DNA of 64,000 bases from Vibrio sp. ED004 (GCF_023206395.1 NZ_CP066149.1:3596001-3660000), one strand, 5' to 3'. Shown: positions 7,570 through 16,181, counted from the first letter of the stretch. Program-made: numbers and translations. Notes: generated by a model from the letters alone, not told the origin.

Positions 7570-8529
7570 ATGAGCAAAACACTTGTTATTTCAGGCCACT
7601 CTAACCTAGCTGAGTCATACACTAATACGTTAATCATCGATACGTTAGAAACAGAGATGAACGATGTGTCTGTTCGACGTTTAGACACGCTTTACCCAGA
7701 TTACAAAATTGACGTTGAAGCCGAGCAAGCTGCGTTAATTGAAGCTGACGTGGTTGTGCTGCAGTTCCCGTTCTACTGGTACTCGGTGCCTGCATTATTA
7801 AAGAAATGGTTAGACGATGTGATGACCTTTAACTTTGCGTTTGGCCCAGAAGGAAACAAGCTAAAAGGTAAAGACTTCTTCCTCTCTTTCACGGTAGGTG
7901 GTCCCAAAGAGTCTTATGACCCTTTAAGCTATAACCACTTTACGATTGAACAGTTCATGTTCCCATTACAACAAACCGCGTACCTTGCGAACATGAACTA
8001 TCACGCTCCGGTTTACACGCATCGTATGGTGTACATCCCTAACGTGTATAACAAACTCGAAGAGGTTCAAGCACGCGCGAAAGACCATGCATCTCGTCTA
8101 ATGGAGCAAATCCGCAGTGTTACTCAATCGGGCGAGCAACTGGTTCGCAAGTTTGTATCAGGTTGGTTTGAGCAGTTAGACACACTACCAGAGCAAGACG
8201 CGCAGTTTATTCCGTCACTCGCATCTGATGTCGTGTTCAACATGCCAGAAGGCAAATTTGTTGGTCACGCAGGATTTAAAGATTGGTATTCAATCGTGCG
8301 TTCGACCTTCAAACCAAACTGTTCTCATGAAATTGAACAATTAGAGATCAAGCCATTGGGTTCGCAGTATAAAGTGAGCCTGCATGTAAGACTTAAAGCA
8401 GACACATACCCAGACTCGCCAATGAAAGGTGAAGCCGTGGAGCTTGTGGTGAACGAAACTTGGTTGGTCTCTGTTGATGAAAACAACAGCGTGAAGATTC
8501 ACGAATATGAAGTGGTCGCGTTAGCTTAG
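7570..8529 (+). CDS. NAD(P)H quinone oxidoreductase-like flavodoxin fold fused to an NTF2-like domain
   Basis: A 319-aa two-domain protein. Residues 1 to about 185 are an MdaB/KefF-type flavodoxin fold (KTLVISGHSN start; LQFPFYWYSVPALLKKWLDD; FTVGGPKESYDP), expected to bind FMN/FAD and reduce quinones. Residues from about 190 to the end (VRKFVSGWFEQLDTLPEQDA and FVGHAGFKDWYSIVRSTF) are a SnoaL/NTF2-like domain that stand-alone reductases lack. The start MSKTLVISG is preferred over an upstream in-frame codon at 7531. It is divergent from the LysR gene, its likely regulator. Confidence 0.85.
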   Translation: MSKTLVISGHSNLAESYTNTLIIDTLETEMNDVSVRRLDTLYPDYKIDVEAEQAALIEADVVVLQFPFYWYSVPALLKKWLDDVMTFNFAFGPEGNKLKGKDFFLSFTVGGPKESYDPLSYNHFTIEQFMFPLQQTAYLANMNYHAPVYTHRMVYIPNVYNKLEEVQARAKDHASRLMEQIRSVTQSGEQLVRKFVSGWFEQLDTLPEQDAQFIPSLASDVVFNMPEGKFVGHAGFKDWYSIVRSTFKPNCSHEIEQLEIKPLGSQYKVSLHVRLKADTYPDSPMKGEAVELVVNETWLVSVDENNSVKIHEYEVVALA

Positions 8530-8571
8530 ATCTTGAAACAAAGAATAATCTAGCGGTCAATGAATACAGTC

Positions 8572-8599
8572 GGACAGCAGTGAGTGATATCTGCTGTCC
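8572..8599. terminator. Hairpin between convergent genes
   Basis: GGACAGCAG and CTGCTGTCC form a perfect 9-bp stem with a 10-base loop, 42 bases after the quinone reductase stop. There is no proper T run, so it is a stem-loop with probable but unproven terminator function. Confidence 0.5.
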
Positions 8600-8642
8600 C
8601 TGTTACCATTATTTTGAGTCACGCATTGAATCACGTAGCCCG

Positions 8643-9140
8643 TTAATATTCCCAGGCCTTAAATTGAGCGTTCGACGCCTTCATATCATCAAACAGCCAC
8701 ACCATTCGATCTAAGAACCACAACTTAAGTACCAAGACCCAGAAGTTGCCAAACGCGATAAGCCACAGGTCATTGAGGTACAAACCATAGAACAAGATTG
8801 GCAAGCCCGGTGCCATCGACGTGCTGATGACGCGAACCGCCGTTAAATGATGTTGTGGGATATCGAGCTGTGCTTTGTCTAAGTATATCCGTTCACCAAA
8901 TACCGCTTTGGATGCCCAGTTGCTTGTGCTTTTGGGCACACCAAACGCTCTTGGGTTATACCAAATCCAAAACAAAGCCAAGCCGATGAAAAATATGGAG
9001 TAGAAACCAATGTATTCTCTCGACCAAATGGCTAGCGAGAGCAGAGATAAGCAAGGAACGCGAGTATATACACTGAGTGGATTCGAATGACGAGCCCAGC
9101 TATCTTCACTCATCACCATCATCTTTTCAAAAAACTTCAT
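8643..9140 (-). CDS. Small membrane protein, DUF6653-like
   Basis: A 165-aa protein with about three or four hydrophobic segments (SLLSLAIWSREYIGFYSIFFIGLA; MAPGLPILFYGLYL; LIAFGNFWVLVLKLWFL are the cores). It opens with the phrase MSEDSWARHSNPLSVYTRVP. It is an inner-membrane protein of unknown function; the DUF6653 name is from memory of the pattern. The ATG at 9140 is chosen over the GTG one codon upstream. It follows the DUF302 gene by about 30 bases on the same strand. Confidence 0.65.
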   Translation of the reverse strand: MKFFEKMMVMSEDSWARHSNPLSVYTRVPCLSLLSLAIWSREYIGFYSIFFIGLALFWIWYNPRAFGVPKSTSNWASKAVFGERIYLDKAQLDIPQHHLTAVRVISTSMAPGLPILFYGLYLNDLWLIAFGNFWVLVLKLWFLDRMVWLFDDMKASNAQFKAWEY

Positions 9141-9169
9141 CACAGCACTCGCGCTTTACATTCACTTGG

Positions 9170-9625
9170 TTACTTTTTTGCAATCGTAGCTTCGGACAGT
9201 TTACTTAGAACGCTAGATATTTTCTTAATCACTTCATCACAACCGTTAATTGCGTGGCGGTTTAGTAAGTAATTAGGATCGTTGTAAGATAGCCACACTT
9301 TCTTGTTCGCGTCTTCACTTACCAACACCTTCTGCGGCAAATCAATAGCGACCTCTTGAGCACATTGCATTAATGGCGTGCCGACTTTTGGATTACCGAA
9401 AATAATGACCTCGGTTGGTCTGAGTTCAAGATCAACGTTACTCGCATTTTTCTGATGGTCGATTCTCGCAAACAATGTCAGGCCTTTGCTTTTTGCTATC
9501 TCTTCAAAGCGGTCGGCTGTCTCTTTCACTGAATAATTACTTTGGTACTTTATCAAACCGTCAGAAGCGGCGACTGAAAAGGATGCCGAAAGCAAAATGG
9601 CGCATAGGGGTAGTAGTTTTTTCAT
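9170..9625 (-). CDS. DUF302 domain protein with signal peptide
   Basis: A 151-aa protein. Residues 1-20 (MKKLLPLCAILLSASFSVAA) are a Sec signal peptide with an AxA-type cleavage site. The rest matches DUF302: YSVKETADRFEEIAKSKGL, LFARIDHQKNA, and the core IIFGNPKVGTPLMQCAQEVA. It is therefore a periplasmic protein whose function is not established. It is transcribed with the small membrane protein gene just downstream. Confidence 0.88.
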   Translation of the reverse strand: MKKLLPLCAILLSASFSVAASDGLIKYQSNYSVKETADRFEEIAKSKGLTLFARIDHQKNASNVDLELRPTEVIIFGNPKVGTPLMQCAQEVAIDLPQKVLVSEDANKKVWLSYNDPNYLLNRHAINGCDEVIKKISSVLSKLSEATIAKK

Positions 9626-9817
9626 TGTTACCTCTGAGATTTAACCTAATTAAACATACGTTTATCGCGCCATCTTAACGTCGTGGCGTAACCTTCCTCA
9701 GTATAGACTTGTTTCAAACCTCAGTTTGCCGAGAGGATCACCTTTCTAATGCGTCTTATTATCATGCAATTGCTTGTACCTAATAGTTGTACCTAACTGT
9801 TCTAATACTTTGAGATG

Positions 9818-10822
9818 TTAAGAGTCAGAGACCCAAGGTCCGTGCAGCTCAAAGGTATGCTCATCAAAATCAATCACACCTTGAACACCAATCGGTGTCA
9901 CGAGCATTGGATGAGTGTGACAACTGTCAAATCCATACAGTATCGGAATGTCTTTTCCATTTAGAACTTCAAGAAGTACGTCGAGTGGTGTGCGTCCTGT
10001 CCCTTTGTTATCAAACAACTCGTGCTTTCCGAGAACGATAGCGCCCACCTTATCGAATATGCTACATGCTAATAAGTGAGCAAATGAACGCTCAATCGTC
10101 TCAATACCTTTTAATGAGTCTTCAATTAAGAGAATATCGCCATCGCGAATTTCCGGCATGTATTGACTACCCCATATCCCAGCCATCGTGCTCAGATTAC
10201 CACCAATCACGCGACCACTTACCTTACCATTACCGATGAAATACCATTCGTTTTCATAGACGGGTTTGGCTGAGTTTTGTGTCTCCCAATCGTGTTTGAT
10301 GTCCGTCCATACCTTGGGCATGGTGTATTGATGTTGGCTCGTGCCTGAGCACAAAAAGCCACTAAATGATTGGAAGGTTTCGTCGACTAACGGCGGGAAT
10401 TCACCAAATGATGCGACCAGTGCTGGGCCATAAAAAGTCACTAACCCCGTTTTGGCATAAATCGCCAATAACAATGCGGTGACGTCTGAGTATCCGATGA
10501 TGATCTTCGGATTCTTTCTTAGCGCCTCGTAATCAATATACGGAAGTAAAGAATTACTATTATTGCCACCAATCGTCGACATGATGCAGCGAACTTCAGG
10601 ATCACGAATCAGTTGGTTTAACTCTTCGGCTCTTGCTTGAATTGAACCAGAACGATAACAGTCAGACTTCCCAGTTAATGAACCTTCAACCAAGGTGAAG
10701 CCTTTCGCTTCAAGATAATCTTTAGCTCGATCGAACCTATTAGGAGCGAACACAGTCGCAGGAGAAGACGGTGAGAAAAATCCAATTTTGTCACCTATGT
10801 TTAAAACCTTTGGGTATATCAC
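9818..10822 (-). CDS. S66 peptidase, LD-carboxypeptidase / MccF-like
   Basis: A soluble serine peptidase of about 334 residues. The nucleophile Ser lies in IIGYSDVTALL (residue about 112). The catalytic Glu is in ILLIEDSLKGIE and the His in SCHTHPMLV near 305, in family S66 order. S66 contains LdcA (murein tetrapeptide recycling) and MccF, which hydrolyses microcin C. The sequence start IGDKIGFFSPSSP and the absence of a signal peptide fit a cytoplasmic MccF-like member. A GTG at 10822 with GGAGG nine bases upstream is the best start; the TTG at 10843 is less likely. Confidence 0.85.
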   Translation of the reverse strand: MIYPKVLNIGDKIGFFSPSSPATVFAPNRFDRAKDYLEAKGFTLVEGSLTGKSDCYRSGSIQARAEELNQLIRDPEVRCIMSTIGGNNSNSLLPYIDYEALRKNPKIIIGYSDVTALLLAIYAKTGLVTFYGPALVASFGEFPPLVDETFQSFSGFLCSGTSQHQYTMPKVWTDIKHDWETQNSAKPVYENEWYFIGNGKVSGRVIGGNLSTMAGIWGSQYMPEIRDGDILLIEDSLKGIETIERSFAHLLACSIFDKVGAIVLGKHELFDNKGTGRTPLDVLLEVLNGKDIPILYGFDSCHTHPMLVTPIGVQGVIDFDEHTFELHGPWVSDS

Positions 10823-10911
10823 TTCCTTTGTCCTCCATAACAATAAGGAACCGCTATTTTAATCTTTTCAGACTCGTCATTTTTAATGCTAGAACTTATG
10901 TGTAGACGTTC

Positions 10912-11358
10912 TTAGAGTTCGATATAGAGCCTCAACATATCTTGATGTTGAATGCCATTTTCGAAGATCGGTTCTGGATAATGATCGATGAAATGATTCA
11001 TGATGACTGAATCGACTCGAAAGCCTGCTCGTTGATAGTAAGTAAGCTGATAACCAAAGGTACCCGTCCCTAATTCAACGCGCTTAACGTCATGTCGAGC
11101 GAGCTGCTTCAATGCGAAGGCCAACACCTTTGAGCCAATACCTTGTTGTTGATGAGCAGGGCTGACTGACACGTTGAAAATTTCCGCGACATTTTCACCA
11201 ATGAGTTTAACAACGCAGACACCAAGAATTTGATTGTCTTGCTTGGCAGCGTAACACCATGACTCATCTAGGTATGACTCAATACTGTCTTCTGATGGAT
11301 CAGCTTCAAGTAACAATGCCATTGGGATTTCGCGTGGCTCAAGTTCTACATATTCCAT
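10912..11358 (-). CDS. GNAT N-acetyltransferase
   Basis: A 148-aa GNAT with the acetyl-CoA loop (VSPAHQQQGIGSKVLAFAL) and the C-terminal motif B phrase YYQRAGF. Members transfer an acetyl group from acetyl-CoA to an amine; the substrate is unknown. The ATG at 11358 has GAGG at good spacing, so the longer in-frame extension is rejected. It is the first of nine GNAT genes in the 9.8-22.3 kb run. Confidence 0.88.
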   Translation of the reverse strand: MEYVELEPREIPMALLLEADPSEDSIESYLDESWCYAAKQDNQILGVCVVKLIGENVAEIFNVSVSPAHQQQGIGSKVLAFALKQLARHDVKRVELGTGTFGYQLTYYQRAGFRVDSVIMNHFIDHYPEPIFENGIQHQDMLRLYIEL

Positions 11359-11475
11359 TTCAACCTCTAAACGCCTGAACACTCACATAGTCAGGTTACT
11401 GTAATCTAAGAATCTGATTACTAACAGGTTTAAATCTCAAAAAAACGCTCTGTGATAAGACAAGCTTAATACTTA

Positions 11476-11733
11476 TCAATGCCACGACTTAGTGCCGCAC
11501 TTCTCGCATTGGTATTGTGCTTCCTGATCAATAAAGAAACTTGAAGCGTGCTTGTCATCTTTAAAAAACAGCGTCATCAAATATTCTATCAAGATTCCTA
11601 TCTTCCACTGCCTGGCTTCTGATTCAGCTTCCGCTTTTGTTTCAGAATCTAAACGACTGGCAGGCACGTGCGGAGTCAATGAATGACAGGTTTCACAATG
11701 GTATGGGTGCTTAATGTATTTATTATCAATCAT
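11476..11733 (-). CDS. Small zinc-ribbon protein
   Basis: An 85-aa protein with CETCHS at residues 13-18 and CEKCGT near the C-terminus, separated by an acidic and then hydrophobic linker. One zinc ribbon is likely. It is laid out like the protein at 4782-5006. No function can be named. Confidence 0.65.
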   Translation of the reverse strand: MIDNKYIKHPYHCETCHSLTPHVPASRLDSETKAEAESEARQWKIGILIEYLMTLFFKDDKHASSFFIDQEAQYQCEKCGTKSWH

Positions 11734-11928
11734 TTATATGTGCCAACTAACATCTATAAAGTTGATCGCATGGTAACAAGTAATCGTAGGAGACTCTAAC
11801 TTATTATTTGAAAAGGAATTTTTATCAGAAGGTTAAATTGAAGGAGCAGACACAGGGTAATAATACCATGTGTCATGAATCTATTACTGTTACGGTTAAT
11901 CGAATTGATGAGCCTAGGTGAGTCAGCG

Positions 11929-12327
11929 TTAAGCTGCAACTTCAACAGAACAAGTGATCTCGATTGTAGGTTGAAGCATCAAACAAACATGACAATGCTT
12001 GGCAACGGCTTCTTGAGCGGCTGAAAGGACATCGCTTTCTGACACACCCTTCGCCTTCACAGTAAAATGCAAATTCGCCGTTTTGTATAAACGAGGTTCG
12101 TCGTCGGTTAATGTATGTGTCACCGAGTTTTCTAAAGCCTCGACTTCGAATCCTTTTTCCTGCAACAGTAAAACGACATCTGTCGCACTGCACCCGCCAA
12201 GCGCTGACAGTAACACTTCAGTTGGACACGGAGCGGTATTGCTAGTGGCATCGATATCAAAGCTGAACCCACCTTCTGTTGTGACTTTAAACTGACACTC
12301 ACGATTCCACTGAACTTTGATACTCAT
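11929..12327 (-). CDS. OsmC/Ohr-family protein
   Basis: A 132-aa OsmC-like protein. The peroxidatic cysteine is in LGGCSATDVVLLLQEKG (near residue 47) and the resolving cysteine in KHCHVCLMLQP (near 116). Both are present, so a thiol peroxidase acting on organic hydroperoxides is plausible, although the YhfA-like branch of this family may have other roles. It is 22 bases downstream of the LexA-box GNAT gene and probably on the same transcript, so it may also respond to DNA damage. Confidence 0.87.
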   Translation of the reverse strand: MSIKVQWNRECQFKVTTEGGFSFDIDATSNTAPCPTEVLLSALGGCSATDVVLLLQEKGFEVEALENSVTHTLTDDEPRLYKTANLHFTVKAKGVSESDVLSAAQEAVAKHCHVCLMLQPTIEITCSVEVAA

Positions 12328-12349
12328 ACGTTATTACTCGCTTATTAAT

Positions 12350-12763
12350 TTACGCAATATTGGCTTGGAACTTCTTTGTCATTCCTTGGCAAGCCGGTGA
12401 GACAAGCTTATAACCCAACTTCTCGTAAAACGCTGGCTCGTCTGCAATCATTGAAACATACGAACCTTCTAGCGCAACAGAAGAAAGGTAACGATCGATG
12501 TATTCCATTACTTTTCTGCCTAAGCCCTGCCCTTGATATACAGGGTCTACTGCTACATCGACAATCTCGAAGTTACATGCACCATCACCGACAACACGTC
12601 CCATTGCGATGAGCTTATTACCATCTCGAATGGAAACGCCATACAAGCTATTAGGCAACGCAATCTTGGCGGCTTTAAGTGATTTAGGTGAAAGCTTGGC
12701 TTTAACTCGCATCTCACAAAACTCGCTTGGGCTAGGGACTTTTTCTTCGAATTTAATGGTCAT
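12350..12763 (-). CDS. GNAT N-acetyltransferase, predicted LexA-controlled
   Basis: A 137-aa GNAT with the motif A loop DPVYQGQGLGRKVMEYID and motif B ending FYEKLGYKL. It is preceded by TAAGGAG at ideal spacing. A canonical 16-base LexA box lies at 12806-12821, 43 bases before the ATG, so induction during the SOS response is predicted. The OsmC-like gene downstream probably shares the transcript. The substrate is unknown. Confidence 0.88.
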   Translation of the reverse strand: MTIKFEEKVPSPSEFCEMRVKAKLSPKSLKAAKIALPNSLYGVSIRDGNKLIAMGRVVGDGACNFEIVDVAVDPVYQGQGLGRKVMEYIDRYLSSVALEGSYVSMIADEPAFYEKLGYKLVSPACQGMTKKFQANIA

Positions 12764-12805
12764 TTATCTACTCCTTATGTCGGAAATAGAGAATACACAC
12801 CACAG

Positions 12806-12821
12806 CTGTATAAATAAACAG
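12806..12821. promoter_or_regulatory. LexA (SOS) box
   Basis: CTGTATAAATAAACAG on the plus strand has the CTGT-N8-ACAG core and an AT-only spacer. The reverse strand is flanked 5' by TA, as in the extended consensus TACTG...CAGTA. It sits 43-58 bases upstream of the GNAT ATG at 12763, where a repressor would cover the promoter. Confidence 0.75.
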
Positions 12822-12839
12822 TATCGCGATATTTTGAAC

Positions 12840-12854
12840 AGAATGTCACATTCT
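12840..12854. promoter_or_regulatory. Perfect 15-base palindrome AGAATGTCACATTCT
   Basis: A perfect 7-1-7 inverted repeat 18 bases upstream of the LexA box and 67 bases past the end of the HD gene. It may be a second operator for the same GNAT promoter; no regulator can be named. Confidence 0.4.
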
Positions 12855-12921
12855 AGAAAGCGAGCGGCGATAATTTGATTAAGTCAGTAAGAGACACTTG
12901 TAGCCCAAGGTACATTCGAAC

Positions 12922-13503
12922 CTACTTCAGTAACCCTTGTTCTGCTGCCATTTCGAGCTGCACCTCGAGTTCACTCCATAGCGCCTTACTGCCCTTAGAA
13001 ATGCGCTCACTGTTAAAAGTCATTACCTTATCTTTGGATATGTTGTGCTTCTTCCAGCTATGACCACCACCATGAATGTTATGAAGTAAAGGGGGCACTC
13101 TATCAATCGCTTTACCAAATCTCGCTTCCGGTGACTCTCCCGCTTCGAATTCAAGCCATAGTTCTAAATACTCGGTTCTTAAAGTGCTAGGTAATGACTT
13201 AAGTAGGCGCTCGACACAGTTCCTCTCTTTGAGTTTGTTTTCTTCGGTCTCACTAGCGTAGATGATCGTGTCGCCTGCGTCGATTTCTCCTAGGTCATGA
13301 ATCAGAAGCATCTTCATCACTCGCGTAATATCAATATCTTCGTTGGCATAGTCTTTCAACATAAGCGCGCTTAAACAGACGTGCCAACTGTGCTCAGCCG
13401 AATTCTCATATCGATCCAATCCAACCGGTTTTGTTTGTCGATGAACATCCTTTAGCTTTTCGATTTCAGCCATGAATTGAAGAATGCCTTTAATGTCTTC
13501 CAC
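12922..13503 (-). CDS. HD-domain phosphohydrolase, YfbR-like
   Basis: A 193-aa HD protein. The metal ligands are the HSWHVCL histidine (near 53) and the IHDLGE HD pair (near 89-90), with a conserved FGKAIDRVPPLLHN block near residue 148. This is the 5'-deoxynucleotidase-like HD_3 group. The start is GTG at 13503 with AAGGA eight to nine bases upstream. It is a relative of the HD gene at 21283-21861 in the same gene run. Substrate inferred only as a nucleotide. Confidence 0.85.
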   Translation of the reverse strand: MEDIKGILQFMAEIEKLKDVHRQTKPVGLDRYENSAEHSWHVCLSALMLKDYANEDIDITRVMKMLLIHDLGEIDAGDTIIYASETEENKLKERNCVERLLKSLPSTLRTEYLELWLEFEAGESPEARFGKAIDRVPPLLHNIHGGGHSWKKHNISKDKVMTFNSERISKGSKALWSELEVQLEMAAEQGLLK

Positions 13504-13571
13504 GATGGTCTTCCTTAAGTTGAGTTGATGAGTTTAGATAGGTAAACGGTTAGCGCAATCAGCGAGAGTCA

Positions 13572-13979
13572 TTAACCCCAATGGACAGCCATTTTGTAAT
13601 AAGAGACACCCGATTTTTCGAATTCACTTCCCTCAACTGCCATCCCGAACCTTTGATAAAAACCTAAAGCAGAGGCTCGAGCGTCACACCAAAAGTAACT
13701 TACATTGAACGCTTGCAGGTCTTTGATGGCATGTGCGATCACTTTAGATCCCACACCCTGCCCTTGAAATTCGGGCAATGTAGCGAACTTACGCAGCCTT
13801 GCTTCCTTGCTTTGGACATAAACGGATGCAACACAAACTAATTGCTCACCGACAAACGCACCATAATGCGTGGCATGTTCATCACCTGGCACCATACAAA
13901 ACGACATTGGTTTATCAGGCCATAAAACCTGGTGCCTAACCGGAAGCACCTCTGTCGCTGAAATCTTTCTAATTTCCAT
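13572..13979 (-). CDS. GNAT N-acetyltransferase
   Basis: A 135-aa GNAT. Motif A is TLPEFQGQGVGSKVIAHAI and motif B is ASALGFYQRFGM. The opening MEIRKISATEVLPVRHQVLWP resembles the small acetyltransferases found in many Vibrio genomes, often in integrons. The substrate is unknown. The gap to the next gene upstream is 35 bases and contains no attC site. Confidence 0.88.
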   Translation of the reverse strand: MEIRKISATEVLPVRHQVLWPDKPMSFCMVPGDEHATHYGAFVGEQLVCVASVYVQSKEARLRKFATLPEFQGQGVGSKVIAHAIKDLQAFNVSYFWCDARASALGFYQRFGMAVEGSEFEKSGVSYYKMAVHWG

Positions 13980-14014
13980 ATTCGCTCTTTAAACTTCCGA
14001 CTTGATTACTTTGG

Positions 14015-14443
14015 TTACGATATCTGAGGTTGGTACGTCATTAAGTGATAACGCTCTAAACCCTCTCCCTTAGTGGACGAGATTACAAAACCTTGCGAGT
14101 GATAAAAGCCAATGGCGTTTTCATTTGAAGTTAAACACTTCAGTTTCAGAACTGAGTAACGTTGCTTGCGGGTATTGAGTAAAGCAGAGCCCGCACCAGA
14201 ACGTAGCGCTTGAGGGCAAACATAGAGGTGATGGATGAAGCTCTCAGGTTCCCAAACGGAAACAAAACCTAAAACCTTTTCGCCAGAAACAGCCATCCAC
14301 ATTTGCTCACCCTCTGTATCTTGGTCAAAATCAGACAATTTAAAATCGTTAGCATCTACCCAATGAAAGGTGTTCTGTCTTGATTCTAGATAGAGTACCC
14401 GTAAAGCAGCTAAATACTTGGGTTGATATTTTCTGACTTCCAT
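14015..14443 (-). CDS. GNAT N-acetyltransferase
   Basis: A 142-aa GNAT with VCPQALRSGAGSALLNTRKQ as motif A and ENAIGFYHSQGF as motif B. The acetyl-CoA loop reads R-S-G-A-G-S, a normal variant. Substrate unknown. It is 35 bases upstream of the preceding GNAT entry on the same strand; an operon is likely. Confidence 0.88.
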   Translation of the reverse strand: MEVRKYQPKYLAALRVLYLESRQNTFHWVDANDFKLSDFDQDTEGEQMWMAVSGEKVLGFVSVWEPESFIHHLYVCPQALRSGAGSALLNTRKQRYSVLKLKCLTSNENAIGFYHSQGFVISSTKGEGLERYHLMTYQPQIS

Positions 14444-14501
14444 GTAGTTCCTACAAATACGTATTAATAGGATTAAGGTTAAAGCTTACACACCCTTCCA
14501 T

Positions 14502-14846
14502 TTACAGTTGCCAAGAACCAAGTTCAACGCCACTTTGAATGACAATCGCACACATCCCGTGACGTGGTAACTCCATTGGAGGTACTGCAACAACAGCTCC
14601 GAGCTTTTCTGCTGCATTCACCGCTGATTGAATATCTTCAACTAACGTGTAATGACGTACAACAGGCTCTTCGGTTTCACGAAGTGGCCCTCTGATACCA
14701 ATAACTCCACCGTTAGACAATTTGGCAGTGCGAGCGCCTCCAAGGTTCATATCGGCATCACTGAACTTGACGTTATAGATTTGAAAATATGTAGCGCAAA
14801 CGGTATCTACATCAGGGGTTACAATCTCAAGGTATTGAACTTTCAT
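14502..14846 (-). CDS. VOC (glyoxalase-fold) protein
   Basis: A 114-aa protein beginning MKVQYLEIVTPDVDTVCATY. It has two betaalphabetabetabeta units of the vicinal-oxygen-chelate fold, including ADMNLGGARTAKLSNGGVIG and a C-terminal GVELGSWQL. Metal ligands of true glyoxalase I are not clearly conserved, so it may bind rather than convert ligands. Function unassigned. Confidence 0.78.
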   Translation of the reverse strand: MKVQYLEIVTPDVDTVCATYFQIYNVKFSDADMNLGGARTAKLSNGGVIGIRGPLRETEEPVVRHYTLVEDIQSAVNAAEKLGAVVAVPPMELPRHGMCAIVIQSGVELGSWQL

Positions 14847-14884
14847 CGATTTTCCTTCTAATTCTCTATGTTATTCCGCTTTAG

Positions 14885-15361
14885 TTAGCTCTCTTTAATT
14901 GCACCACGCATTATGGATTGTGGACCAGCAGCCCCACCCAAATACTGAGCATTCGTATCTTCAAAGCCACCTTTTTTATAGCAGTCAAATGCTGCGGGAT
15001 TCTTGCAATTGACCGTTAAGTAAACCCAGTCATACTTTGCGTAATTTGCTTTAAGATACGGAAACAGAGCTCTTACTGTTCCAGTGCCGAGCCCCTTACC
15101 TTGTTGGTTTTTATCAAGGACAAATGCTCTCAACCCAAGGCTTCCCTCTGGACAGAATTCATAGTGAGTAGAGTAAGCGATATCGAGTTTAAAGAAACCA
15201 ACAACGTTATTATCAGACTTGATGACATGTAAATGTGTCGTGTCGCTGCCATCTAGCAAAAACTCGGCGGCTGTTCCCGCAAATTTCACTTGGTCATCCG
15301 CCAACTGAATATCGCGAACTGACGCTACATGAGAGTCGTTAAGCCTTTCGATAGTTATCAT
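14885..15361 (-). CDS. GNAT N-acetyltransferase
   Basis: A 158-aa GNAT. Motif A is VLDKNQQGKGLGTGTVRALF and motif B is NCKNPAAFDCYKKGGFED. The ATG at 15361 (MITIERLN) is preferred over the upstream codon at 15394, which would overlap the neighbouring VOC gene. The nearest characterised relatives act on amino acids or ribosomal proteins; the true substrate is unknown. Confidence 0.86.
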   Translation of the reverse strand: MITIERLNDSHVASVRDIQLADDQVKFAGTAAEFLLDGSDTTHLHVIKSDNNVVGFFKLDIAYSTHYEFCPEGSLGLRAFVLDKNQQGKGLGTGTVRALFPYLKANYAKYDWVYLTVNCKNPAAFDCYKKGGFEDTNAQYLGGAAGPQSIMRGAIKES

Positions 15362-15396
15362 TATTATTCCTTTTTTATCTATCTGATTGTCCATGA

Positions 15397-15762
15397 TTAA
15401 GAAACGGTGTTAGCGCTAATACCCCGTAATCCAATTAAGTTACCAAAAGGGTCTTCTACTTGGCACATAATGAGTCCGTCTTCGATCTCCATTGGCCCTC
15501 GATATAATTTCGCTCCAATGGATTGAAAACGCATAAGCGCTTTATCAAAGTTATCTACTGACCAATACAGCACCGTTCCCTTTTTGCCAAACCCGACTTT
15601 CTTATCTGCCTGTACAATTTCAATCGAGAAACCATTTATGTCTAGAACCGTAAAGTCGGAGTCTGGATGATAAATGGCAACAGCATCTGGAAAAGCCTTT
15701 TTGTACCAACATAACCCTTGCTCAACGCTAGGGACATGGATCAGGATTGCTATCGGGTTCAA
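15397..15762 (-). CDS. VOC (glyoxalase-fold) protein
   Basis: A 121-aa VOC protein. The N-terminal strand-helix unit reads AILIHVPSVEQGLCWYKKAF, and the C-terminal end CQVEDPFGNLIGLRG carries the usual DPxGN(x)IGL phrase of bleomycin-resistance/dioxygenase-like members. No specific activity can be inferred. It lies directly upstream of a GNAT on the same strand. Confidence 0.85.
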   Translation of the reverse strand: MNPIAILIHVPSVEQGLCWYKKAFPDAVAIYHPDSDFTVLDINGFSIEIVQADKKVGFGKKGTVLYWSVDNFDKALMRFQSIGAKLYRGPMEIEDGLIMCQVEDPFGNLIGLRGISANTVS

Positions 15763-15818
15763 GATCTTCTCCTAACTTACGTTACCAAAAATTAATTCCA
15801 ACAAATGCGATTAGTAAC

Positions 15819-16181
15819 CTACTCTTGAGTGCTCAAAGTGTACGTCACATGTCCTTTATCGGTTAGCGTGAAAGTCCATTCGTTGCTTCCTTCGACATAA
15901 CGATACTGGTCTTCACTCTGCGTTGGTTCGACCATAGTAAGAAAACCATCTATCGCGGCACTCCCTAGAACGAATTGGCCATTCGAACTGTTGTTATCCA
16001 GGTCATTGGTAACCTCGATACTCGTTGTCGATTCTGGAAGAATATCTGGCAACCACGCTCTATCAAACAGGTTGTCGCTTTTCGCTTCTGCATAAGTTGA
16101 ATATTCATTCGTCACTTGATCGGAACAGCCGACCAACACCATTAAAGCTGATGTTAATAATATTGATTTCATATTTTTCAT
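15819..16181 (-). CDS. Small lipoprotein of unknown function
   Basis: A 120-aa protein with an N-terminal lipoprotein signal ending in the lipobox LVGC (Cys at about 19). The acceptor cysteine is followed by Ser, so sorting to the outer membrane is the default prediction. The mature part is acidic and ends in a beta-rich phrase EWTFTLTDKGHVTYTLSTQE. No domain is recognised. An alternative ATG lies three codons downstream. Confidence 0.7.
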   Translation of the reverse strand: MKNMKSILLTSALMVLVGCSDQVTNEYSTYAEAKSDNLFDRAWLPDILPESTTSIEVTNDLDNNSSNGQFVLGSAAIDGFLTMVEPTQSEDQYRYVEGSNEWTFTLTDKGHVTYTLSTQE

